Shown here one piece after another: positions 6,562 through 13,160 of a stretch of 18,378 bases of DNA (position 1 is the stretch's first letter; the number at the start of each line of letters is the position of its first letter). The stretch is from assembly GCA_964630925.1 (NCBI GenBank), contig CAZVZK010000188.1, positions 1-18,378 on the forward strand, read 5' to 3'. This DNA comes from RGDT01 sp964630925 (GTDB lineage Bacteria; Planctomycetota; Planctomycetia; Gemmatales; Gemmataceae). The notes under the pieces are model-generated. The model was given only the letters and a program-made list of their open reading frames with translations. It did not search any database and was not told where the DNA came from. The position numbers and the translations under genes were made by a program.

Positions 6562-7524
6562 ATGACTTCACAGCTCTCGATCCTCCTGAGACGCCTGCAC
6601 GAGTCGCCGGGCGACGACCTCCTCTGGCTGGCCGTCGCCGACTGCCTGGAGGAGGACGGCGAGCCGCGCCGCGCCGCGCTGCTGCGCCTGGGCCGACGCC
6701 TGCGCGGCATGGCCGAGGACGCCGAACGCTGGACGCTGGAGACGCGCGTCCGCAAGCTCCTCGCCGCCGGGGTGCGTCCGTGCGTGCCGGAGGTGGCCAA
6801 CGGCATCGGCATGCGCTTCGCCCTCATCCCCGCCGGGACGTTCATGATGGGGTCGGCGGAGGACGAGAAGGGGCACCGACCCAGCGAGAGCCCGCGTCAC
6901 GCGGCCGAGGTCACGCGGCCCTTCTGGATGGGCGTCTTCCCCGTCACACAGGCCGACTACCGGCGTGTCATACGCAAGGGCCCCAGCCACTTCGCCGCCG
7001 GCGGGCAGCGCGCCGCGGACGTGAAAGGCCTGGACACGTCCGGATTCCCCGTCGAGGGCGTCTCGTGGGACGAGGCATGCGGCTTCTGCCGCGCGCTCTC
7101 GAATCGGGCGGCGGAGAGGAAGGCCGGGCGCGAGTACCGCCTGCCGAGCGAGGCGGAGTGGGAGTATTGCTGCCGCGCCGGCCTCGCCTCCGGGCAGTAT
7201 CACGTCGGCGACAGGCTGGGGAAGAAACATGCGAACTTCGACCTCACCAGGCTCGGCCGCCCGTGTACCGTGGGGACGTTCCCGGCGAACGCCTGGGGCC
7301 TGCACGACATGCACGGCAACATCTGGGAGTGGTGTCAGGACCGGTACGAGGCCGACGGGTACGGCCGCGGGCCGGACGAGAGCGGCCCGCGCGAACGCCG
7401 GGTCTTGCGTGGCGGCTGCTGGAGCAACAACGCCGCCTTCTGCCGCACGGCCCACCGCGGCGCCGCCCTGCCGTCGGTACGGAACAACGCCTACGGCTTC
7501 CGCGTCTGCTTCACCCACTCCTGA
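6562..7524 (+). CDS. TIGR02996-like N-terminus fused to an FGE-sulfatase (SUMF1) domain
   Basis: Residues 1-50 (LLWLAVADCLEEDGEP, then RRAALLRL) match the TIGR02996 companion domain expanded in Gemmata relatives. From about residue 80 to 320 is an FGE-sulfatase domain: MGSAEDE near 96, the Trp/Glu-rich RLPSEAEWEYCCRAG at 193-207, GLHDMHGNIWEWCQDR at 246-261, and RVLRGGCW at 280-287 ending in YGFRVCF. True formylglycine-generating enzymes bind copper with two cysteines, 336 and 341 in human SUMF1. By motif alignment the second is Cys294, but the first is Asn289. It is therefore probably not a sulfatase-activating enzyme; other members of this fold hydroxylate, form C-S bonds or only bind ligands. 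No signal peptide is seen from the ATG at 6562. The gene is divergent from the WD40 gene. Confidence 0.85.
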   Translation: MTSQLSILLRRLHESPGDDLLWLAVADCLEEDGEPRRAALLRLGRRLRGMAEDAERWTLETRVRKLLAAGVRPCVPEVANGIGMRFALIPAGTFMMGSAEDEKGHRPSESPRHAAEVTRPFWMGVFPVTQADYRRVIRKGPSHFAAGGQRAADVKGLDTSGFPVEGVSWDEACGFCRALSNRAAERKAGREYRLPSEAEWEYCCRAGLASGQYHVGDRLGKKHANFDLTRLGRPCTVGTFPANAWGLHDMHGNIWEWCQDRYEADGYGRGPDESGPRERRVLRGGCWSNNAAFCRTAHRGAALPSVRNNAYGFRVCFTHS

Positions 7525-7599
7525 CGCTCCTTCCACGTCGCCCGCGGCACGGGTCCGATGGGGACAGTGAACCGCCGACGGGCTGGGGCCTGGGCGCCC

Positions 7600-9483
7600 T
7601 CACCCCACATCCGCCGCCACGAACGCATCCCCAGGCTCCACACGCCCTCCCTCCGTCGCCGTCACCACCCACACCCGCCGCCCCTCCTTCCCACCGGCCT
7701 CCCACTCCACCTTCCTCCGCGCCTCCCCGCCCGCCGGCACCTCCACCTCCCACGCCTCCCCCGCCACCTCGATCCGCAGCTTCCTCGCCTTCGGCAGCGG
7801 GCTCTCGACGATCAGTTCCCCACGCACCTTCCCACCTGCCTTCGCCTTCTGCAACAGCGGCTCGATCCGCACACCGTGCGGCGACCAGTCGTGCTGGTGC
7901 CGCCCCGACACGCACAGCACGTCCGCCGCCTCGCCCCCCGCCTTCGCCCAGTCCACCCGCCGCCGGAAGTCCTCCGCCGAGAACTCCATCGCACTCCCAT
8001 GCTCCGCCAGCACCCACTCCGGCGCGATCGCCAGCACCTTCTTCGCGCTCCGTTCGTACAGCCCCGGCCCCGAGCGGTTCAGCCCCATCCACCCGCCCGT
8101 CCCCGAGTAGAGGTCATGGTGGAAGAAGTTATCCGCCGTGAACAGGCACCTCTTCCCGTCAATCGTAGTCTCCACGCCCATCGTGAACACCGACTGCCCC
8201 GGCAGATGATGGATCTTGAACGTGTACTCCCGCCACTTCAGCGACTCACCGTCCCTCGGCCTCTTGCTGAACGGCAGTGGCCGCGCGTCCAGGAACGGCG
8301 CACGCAGGCGCAGCGGCGCGCTCACCGGCAACGCCACCAGATCCAGCGCCCACACCTCCGGCTTCTCCTTCGCCAGGAAGTGATACGCCCCGTCGTAATG
8401 GTCGAAGTGCGCGTGGCTGCATAGCACCACCTCCGGCCTACCGAGTTTCTCATCCGCGATCAGCTTCTCGATCTGCTTCTCGCTGTGCGGCGACCACGGG
8501 TCCACCAGCAGCACCGGCCCGGCCTTCGACTTCAACACGTAGGTGTTCCCCGTGAACCACAGCGACGCCGACAGCTTCGACCACGGCTTGCTCCCGTTGC
8601 TCCCCGCCTGCTCCTTCGCCAGGAACGCATACTTCGGCGGCGCCTTCCGCCGCTCGCGCGTGTACCGCTCGTAACTCTTCAGATACCCCGCCTCGTCCAC
8701 GGCCCGCGCCGTCTGATTCAGGGCGCGCACGGCGTCGCCGCTCTTCACGTCGCGTCCGATCACGTCGCCGTGGGCCGGCAGGATCAGGTCGGGCTTCAGT
8801 CCGGCCAGCCGCCGCAGCGACTCCGCGCTCGGCTTCAGCCCCGCGTCGGTCCAGTGGTCCCAATCCGTCGTGTACGGCGACCACAGCTTGCCCGCCCCGG
8901 CCAGCGCATCCCCCGCGAACAGCACGCGCCGCCCGCCCTCCAGCTTCACCGCATACGCGAAATGGTCCGGCGAGTGCCCCGGCGTGGCGACGGCCTCGAT
9001 CTCCAGCCCCTCCCAGCGGATAACCTCCTTGTCCTTCAGGTCGCACTTCACGGCGGGCAGCGCCTCGGTGACGACGAGGTACGCCGTCCGCGAGTTGCGC
9101 AGCGGGAACTGCTCCTTCCAGTACTTCGCCACCCCCGCCGATGACAGCCAGGGCACCGATAAAGCCGGCGCCCTCACATTGACGCCGTCCTCGATGAGCT
9201 TCGGCAAAGCCGCCAGCGTGTCGCGGTGGTGGTGCGTCACCAGCACCGCCGTCACCTTGATGCCGCGTGCCGTCAGCCCGTCGGGTGCGTGCGGGGCGTC
9301 GATCAACAGCGCCTTCTTGCCCACCACCAGGGCATGCCCGGCGGGATGGCCCGAAGAGCGCCACACACCGGGCGCGACCTCCTTCCACTCCCCCGGCCCG
9401 GCCGTAGCCCCGCCGGCCAGCCAGGCGGCCAGCATCAGGGCGGCCCCGGAGAACGCGAGCGCGGCCGTGCGACGTGTCGTCAT
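7600..9483 (-). CDS. Exported protein with two tandem metallo-beta-lactamase-fold domains
   Basis: The 627-residue protein has an N-terminal export signal (TRRTAALA plus a hydrophobic run to about residue 28), two metallo-hydrolase domains and a C-terminal beta-rich tail from about 535. Domain 1 has His84, His86, Asp88, His170 in PGHS, Asp192 in AGDA and His238 in PAHGD; Thr89 replaces the second-site His of HxHxDH. Domain 2 has a complete HAHFDH (His357, His359, Asp361, His362), Asp451 and His495, but Gln430 replaces the His of the PGHS motif. Each half therefore lacks one different metal ligand. The fold hydrolyses ester, amide or phosphodiester bonds; the substrate here is unknown. The ATG overlaps the stop of the SIR2 gene (ATGA), so the two are translationally coupled. 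The stop faces that of the FGE-sulfatase gene 75 bases away. Confidence 0.87.
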   Translation of the reverse strand: MTTRRTAALAFSGAALMLAAWLAGGATAGPGEWKEVAPGVWRSSGHPAGHALVVGKKALLIDAPHAPDGLTARGIKVTAVLVTHHHRDTLAALPKLIEDGVNVRAPALSVPWLSSAGVAKYWKEQFPLRNSRTAYLVVTEALPAVKCDLKDKEVIRWEGLEIEAVATPGHSPDHFAYAVKLEGGRRVLFAGDALAGAGKLWSPYTTDWDHWTDAGLKPSAESLRRLAGLKPDLILPAHGDVIGRDVKSGDAVRALNQTARAVDEAGYLKSYERYTRERRKAPPKYAFLAKEQAGSNGSKPWSKLSASLWFTGNTYVLKSKAGPVLLVDPWSPHSEKQIEKLIADEKLGRPEVVLCSHAHFDHYDGAYHFLAKEKPEVWALDLVALPVSAPLRLRAPFLDARPLPFSKRPRDGESLKWREYTFKIHHLPGQSVFTMGVETTIDGKRCLFTADNFFHHDLYSGTGGWMGLNRSGPGLYERSAKKVLAIAPEWVLAEHGSAMEFSAEDFRRRVDWAKAGGEAADVLCVSGRHQHDWSPHGVRIEPLLQKAKAGGKVRGELIVESPLPKARKLRIEVAGEAWEVEVPAGGEARRKVEWEAGGKEGRRVWVVTATEGGRVEPGDAFVAADVG

Positions 9484-11168
9484 GGCGTGACCCCCTCATC
9501 GAGCCTGTCGAGCTGCGCCCGGATCTGCCGCGAGACGGACAACGCCTCCGACGCACCCAGGGCCGCGACCAGCAGTTGACGCTTCAACCCCGGCGACTTC
9601 GCCTGCACGGCGAGCTGCCGCCACAGGTGCGCGAGCGGGTGCCGCCCCGGCGGACGCCAGCCGTGCGACGACAGGAACGTGACGAGGTCGGCCAGGAAGC
9701 GCAACGACTCCTCGTCCAGCCCGCCGCGCGAGGCCAGGTCCTCCACGCGCTCGCCCACGTCCGTCAGGTCCGCGAAGACCTTCTCCAGCGCCGGGGGCGT
9801 CGGCGTGTCGGCGGCCAGGATCAGCGGCGGCGCCAGCAGCGTGACGCGCTCGGCCAGCCCGTCGAGGAAGATCTGGAACGCCCGGTTCTTCTCCTCCCCG
9901 GAGATGGGGATCATCTCCAGCCCCTGCGCCCGCCACTGGCGGGCGGAGTGGTCCGACGCCGGGCCGGGCGGCTCGAAGCTGGTGGCGAAGGCGGGCCGTC
10001 GGCTCTCACGGAGCATGCGGGCGATGCGTGAGAAGATCGTGCGGAAGTTGGGGTCGCGCAGGCTGTACCCTACGAAGAAGAACGTCTGATTGAGCATCAG
10101 CCCTTCGAGCAGCAGCGCCATCGCGGGCCGCCGCTCGAGGAACGTGTCGTAATCATCGCGGGCCAGGACGATCTCGTCGGGCGCCGTCGCGTCGCCGTGC
10201 AGCTTGGTCACGTACACCCCGGCGTCGCCGCCGGTGCGTGCCACGTCCTCCTGGCGGATGACGGGCACCGGGTGGCGCTTGAGCGCGCTTAACGTCCGCT
10301 CGATCAGCCCGTCGTAGTTGGTCGTGAGGACGTGCCGCAGCGGGAGCGACAGGAGCAGGTAATGCGCGAGGGTCGGCGCCCCCGCCCCCTCGAACGTCTC
10401 GCGCAGGACGGCGGCCAGACGGTCATTCCCGAACTGCATGCGGTACCATTGCGCCACGTCGAGGGCGTCGAAGCGCCCGGCGTCCTCGATCCCGAGGTCG
10501 CGCCCGAGCCGCTCGATCAGCCCGGCCCACGTCGGCAGCCCCGCCCCGCTCGACAGCCCCGCCCCGGCGAACAGGACGCAAGACCCCTCGCGCAGGGATT
10601 GCTCCAGCGCCGGGTGGGCGGGCAGGGGGCAGGAGATCTCGCGCCGGGCCTCCAGGAAGATGCGGTACAGCGAGGACGTGTACAGGACGAACGCGGCATC
10701 GACGCCAGGCGTCTCGTCGAGGAACTGCCGGGCGGCGCGGACCTGGGCGCGGGCGGAGTGGAGCCGGCGCGAATGGTCGCCGCCGCGCCCGACGCGGAAG
10801 CCGGGCAGCGCGACGAGGAGCCGCCGCGTGACGCCCGCGTCCCGCAGATTCTGCACCGCACAGCGGAGGGCGTTGCGGACGGCGACACCGGGCTTGTCGG
10901 GCTCGTCGCCGCCGCCGGTCGAGACCACGACCACGACGCCGCGCGGGCCGGCCCCGGCGAGGGGCAGCCAGAAGGCATCGCCGACGTTGAGGGGACGCTC
11001 GGCCTCGGAGCGGAGGGCGGCGTAGGCGGTGGCGAATCCGGGGACGTTGGCCTCGAAGGAGGAGCAGAGGTCGCCGTCGCGTCCGAGGTAGCAGGAGGAG
11101 GAATAGGCGACGGCGTCCGCCGTGAGGTGGGTGAGGTCGCCGGGCGCGAGGAACAGGTGGCCGCTCAT
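9480..11168 (-). CDS. Macro-like domain fused to SIR2-family NAD+-binding domain
   Basis: The 562-residue protein has no signal peptide. Residues 5-180 resemble a macro (ADP-ribose-binding) domain, with GDLTHLTADAV at 10-20, a strand VVVVVSTGG near 79-87, the helix AVRNALRCAV, a Gly-rich loop LPGFRVGRGG at 121-130 and AAFVLYTSSLY. The NAAN motif of hydrolytic macro domains is absent. Residues 195-430 form a SIR2-like domain of the SIR2_2 type, with FAGAGLSSGAGLPTW at 200-214, TTNYD with Asn284 and Asp286, KLHGD with His324, and GYSLRDPNF. All usual NAD+-site residues appear present. Residues 430-562 are helical and unassigned. Related SIR2 proteins in bacterial defence (ThsA, for example) degrade NAD+. 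The role here is unknown. It overlaps the metallo-hydrolase gene by four bases. No TIR gene is nearby. Confidence 0.85.
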   Translation of the reverse strand: MSGHLFLAPGDLTHLTADAVAYSSSCYLGRDGDLCSSFEANVPGFATAYAALRSEAERPLNVGDAFWLPLAGAGPRGVVVVVSTGGGDEPDKPGVAVRNALRCAVQNLRDAGVTRRLLVALPGFRVGRGGDHSRRLHSARAQVRAARQFLDETPGVDAAFVLYTSSLYRIFLEARREISCPLPAHPALEQSLREGSCVLFAGAGLSSGAGLPTWAGLIERLGRDLGIEDAGRFDALDVAQWYRMQFGNDRLAAVLRETFEGAGAPTLAHYLLLSLPLRHVLTTNYDGLIERTLSALKRHPVPVIRQEDVARTGGDAGVYVTKLHGDATAPDEIVLARDDYDTFLERRPAMALLLEGLMLNQTFFFVGYSLRDPNFRTIFSRIARMLRESRRPAFATSFEPPGPASDHSARQWRAQGLEMIPISGEEKNRAFQIFLDGLAERVTLLAPPLILAADTPTPPALEKVFADLTDVGERVEDLASRGGLDEESLRFLADLVTFLSSHGWRPPGRHPLAHLWRQLAVQAKSPGLKRQLLVAALGASEALSVSRQIRAQLDRLDEGVTP

Positions 11169-11230
11169 GACGGCTGGCCCTAGGGGGTGCGGACAGGGTG
11201 AGGATACCGGGCTCGGGGATCACCGGCGAG

Positions 11231-11263
11231 CGGCCCGCTTCGGGCCGGGGGCGAGACGCCCCC
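11231..11263 (-). terminator. Two abutting hairpins between the Gemmataceae-family gene and the SIR2 gene
   Basis: CGGCCCG (11231-11237) pairs with CGGGCCG (11241-11247) and GGGGGCG (11247-11253) pairs with CGCCCCC (11257-11263), each with a three-base loop. They share the base at 11247, so they may compete. On the minus strand they lie 42 bases after the stop at 11306. There is no T run. They may end or attenuate transcription before the SIR2 gene. Confidence 0.45.
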
Positions 11264-11305
11264 AAACACCGCTTCGCCCGCCGTGCCAGTGTACGCGCCG
11301 CACCG

Positions 11306-11917
11306 TCACACCTTCCCGCAGATCAAGTCCAGCACCCAGCAGCCTCGGACGTGCGGCCCCGGCGCCCGCAAATGCCCCAGGATGTCGGCGTCCGTGCAGC
11401 CCGCCTCCTCCAGCGCGTCCGACAGCACCCCCAGCCGCGCCTGGTCGAGCAGGCCCGCCGGCAGGATACGCTCGGCGGAGGCGGCGCGGGCCAGCGTGAG
11501 AATCATGCCGCCCCCGTCCCGCCACGTGGCCGCCGGCTTCGTGCGGCGGAAGGGGTGGCCGAAGATGCAGCGGGCGCGGCCGCAATACGCGGCGACCCGG
11601 GAGGAGTCCGCGCGGGCCGTGTTGGCCCAGGTGCGGGCGCCGGTGAAGGCGTAGCGGTCCGTCACCCACCTGGCCCCTGCTTTCTGTGCCAATTCGCGGG
11701 CCTCGGCGAGATCCTCCACACGGGCGTCACCTTCCGCCCACTCCTCCACCGCGAGGATCGCCTTCAGGTCGTTCGATCCCTCGGGCAGGTCGTAGAAGCT
11801 GCACAGCCGCGCGGCGGCGCAGGAGAACAGCCGGAACTTGCGCTGGCTGGCCCGCCTCCGCAGCGCCTCGATCATCGGCCTCGGGTCCACGCACGCCAGC
11901 CACTCCGCCTCCGTCAT
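11306..11917 (-). CDS. Gemmataceae-type conserved protein, function unknown
   Basis: I know this 203-residue protein by pattern rather than by function. The N-terminus MTEAEWLACVDPRPM, followed by SQRKFRLFSCAAARLC, and the C-terminus DALEEAGCTDADILGHLR with PGPHVRGCWVLDL (residues 167-203) are hallmarks of a family found in many copies in Gemmata-like planctomycetes. The middle region contains IFGHPFRRT, also typical. It is probably cytosolic, with no signal or membrane helix. The Cys residues (33, 38 and others) do not form an obvious metal motif. Its start lies 15 bases after the stop of the histidine-phosphatase gene, so they probably share a transcript. It makes a good lineage marker, but no role can be assigned. 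Confidence 0.8.
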   Translation of the reverse strand: MTEAEWLACVDPRPMIEALRRRASQRKFRLFSCAAARLCSFYDLPEGSNDLKAILAVEEWAEGDARVEDLAEARELAQKAGARWVTDRYAFTGARTWANTARADSSRVAAYCGRARCIFGHPFRRTKPAATWRDGGGMILTLARAASAERILPAGLLDQARLGVLSDALEEAGCTDADILGHLRAPGPHVRGCWVLDLICGKV

Positions 11918-11932
11918 CCGCCTGACCCTCCC

Positions 11933-12529
11933 CTACTTCGCGTCCCCCGGCATCAGCCGCTGCGACAGGTCCTCCAGGCGCGCCCTGCCGTCAGCGTCGA
12001 AGGTGATGCGCCAGACGCGGCCGAACTCCGTTGAGTGGTACTTGAGCGGCCCCCGCACCCCCAGCGCCCCCGCCAGCTCCGGCATGCGTCCGTGGTGCCA
12101 GGCGATCAGCACGACCTTGCCGCGATACCCCCCGCCCAGTAGCTCCGCCGCCAGGTCGGCGATCCCCCTCCCCTTCCCCGGCCCGCCCGGCGAGCTGTGG
12201 TACGCCGCGTTCACCGACAGCCCAAGTCTCTTCGCCAGCGGCGCCAGCGTCTCCGTCGAGCGGTGGCTCTTCTTCGAGTCGGCGGCGGCGAACAGCACAT
12301 CCGGTTTCACGAACGGGGCCGGACGCGCCTCCGTCTTCTTGAACAGCAGGTGCAACGCCTCCGCACGCTTCTTGCCCGCCGCCGACAGGTGGTACGAGGC
12401 GTCGCCCTCCGGCGGCTTCTCGGCGTGCCGGATGATCAGGATCTCGGCGGGCGGACTCTTCTTCGGCTTCTCCGCCGGCGCGGAGCAGGCGGCGACGGCG
12501 AGCAGCACGGCGGCGAGGCGGAGCGGCAT
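11933..12529 (-). CDS. Histidine-phosphatase-like lipoprotein
   Basis: The 198-residue protein has a short hydrophobic signal ending in AVAAC (Cys15), a probable lipobox, and then a Lys/Pro-rich linker. From about residue 29 a histidine phosphatase (phosphoglycerate-mutase-like) domain follows. IIRHAEKP contains the nucleophile His35 with Arg34, KSHRSTETL contains the second Arg (Arg90), and WHHGRMPEL (His145/His146) provides the distal His. The RHG motif is RHA here, common in this branch. These enzymes remove phosphate through a phosphohistidine intermediate; the substrate is unknown. GAGGA precedes the ATG at 12529 by four bases. An in-frame upstream extension exists but would destroy the signal peptide. 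It is divergent from the zinc-ribbon gene at 12636. Confidence 0.85.
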   Translation of the reverse strand: MPLRLAAVLLAVAACSAPAEKPKKSPPAEILIIRHAEKPPEGDASYHLSAAGKKRAEALHLLFKKTEARPAPFVKPDVLFAAADSKKSHRSTETLAPLAKRLGLSVNAAYHSSPGGPGKGRGIADLAAELLGGGYRGKVVLIAWHHGRMPELAGALGVRGPLKYHSTEFGRVWRITFDADGRARLEDLSQRLMPGDAK

Positions 12530-12635
12530 GGGTGTCCTCGGCTGCGCGGGTGGCTTGGCGCATTGTACGCGGTCCGCTGGCCGGCCGCGCCCCGCCCGTG
12601 GTATCCTCTGCGGAGGTTGACCGGAGGAGGCCGAG

Positions 12636-12968
12636 ATGGTCACGAGGATGCAGTGCGACTTCTGCAAGAAGTTCCTGATCGACTGCCTGAAGGAGTTGGA
12701 GAAGGAGGACGAGCCGCGTTGCCCCTACTGCCTGACCCCGCTCAACCCCTTCGAGGTGTGGTGGGCCGTGGTGGAGGGCCACACCGGCTGCGGCGTCGGC
12801 TTCGGCATCGCCTTCTTCGGCTGCGCCGGGCTGGCGTGGCTCGTCGGCAAGGTCCCGGCCCTCGACCTCGGCTGGCCGATCTACCTGACCCCCGTGATCG
12901 CCGGCATCGGCTTCACCTGCGTGTACTTCTACATCGTCCTCACCCGCAAACGCGGGAGGCACGGTTGA
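12636..12968 (+). CDS. Small zinc-ribbon protein with two membrane helices
   Basis: Unidentified 110-residue protein. The N-terminus has Cys7-x2-Cys10 and Cys29-x2-Cys32 (RCPYC), which would bind one zinc in the cytosol. A charged stretch (KELEKEDE) lies between the cysteine pairs. Two membrane segments follow at about 52-71 and 82-102, and the C-terminus is basic (TRKRGRHG), predicting both ends inside. GGAGGAGG (12623-12630) lies five bases before the ATG, a strong ribosome binding site. It has no clear partner and stands between divergent and tandem neighbours. It has the zinc-ribbon plus membrane anchor style of the larger protein at 1860-3173 but no sequence similarity beyond that. Confidence 0.75.
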   Translation: MVTRMQCDFCKKFLIDCLKELEKEDEPRCPYCLTPLNPFEVWWAVVEGHTGCGVGFGIAFFGCAGLAWLVGKVPALDLGWPIYLTPVIAGIGFTCVYFYIVLTRKRGRHG

Positions 12969-13036
12969 GCCCGTCCGAACGGCCCCGACAACACGCCCAC
13001 CTCCGCGCCGCCGCCCCTTCACCGCCGCGTCCTTCT

Positions 13037-13058
13037 GCCCCGTGGTGTCCCACGGGGC
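13037..13058 (+). terminator. Hairpin between the zinc-ribbon gene and the PSCyt/PSD1 gene
   Basis: GCCCCGTGG (13037-13045) pairs perfectly with CCACGGGGC (13050-13058) around a four-base loop, about 70 bases after the stop at 12968. No T run follows. The remainder of 12969-13160 shows no recognisable element. Confidence 0.4.
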
Positions 13059-13160
13059 GCGCGAAGGCCGATGAAGAATACGGCGATTTCCCCCACCCCC
13101 TACCCATCCGCCCGCCGGCATGGTTCAATAGCAGTACCCGCCTCTGGAGCCTCCCCCGCC

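Noticed and set aside
6562..7524. Sulfatase-activating formylglycine-generating enzyme
   Set aside because: One of the two required cysteines is replaced by Asn289, and no sulfatase gene is nearby.
5718..8141. 807-codon plus-strand open frame
   Set aside because: It runs antisense to the WD40 gene, out of frame through the FGE-sulfatase gene, and antisense to the metallo-hydrolase. The translation is dominated by Arg, Pro and Ser.
9480..11168. Standard Thoeris defence system
   Set aside because: There is no TIR-domain ThsB gene in the window, and the macro-SIR2 arrangement is not the usual SIR2-SLOG or macro-transmembrane ThsA.
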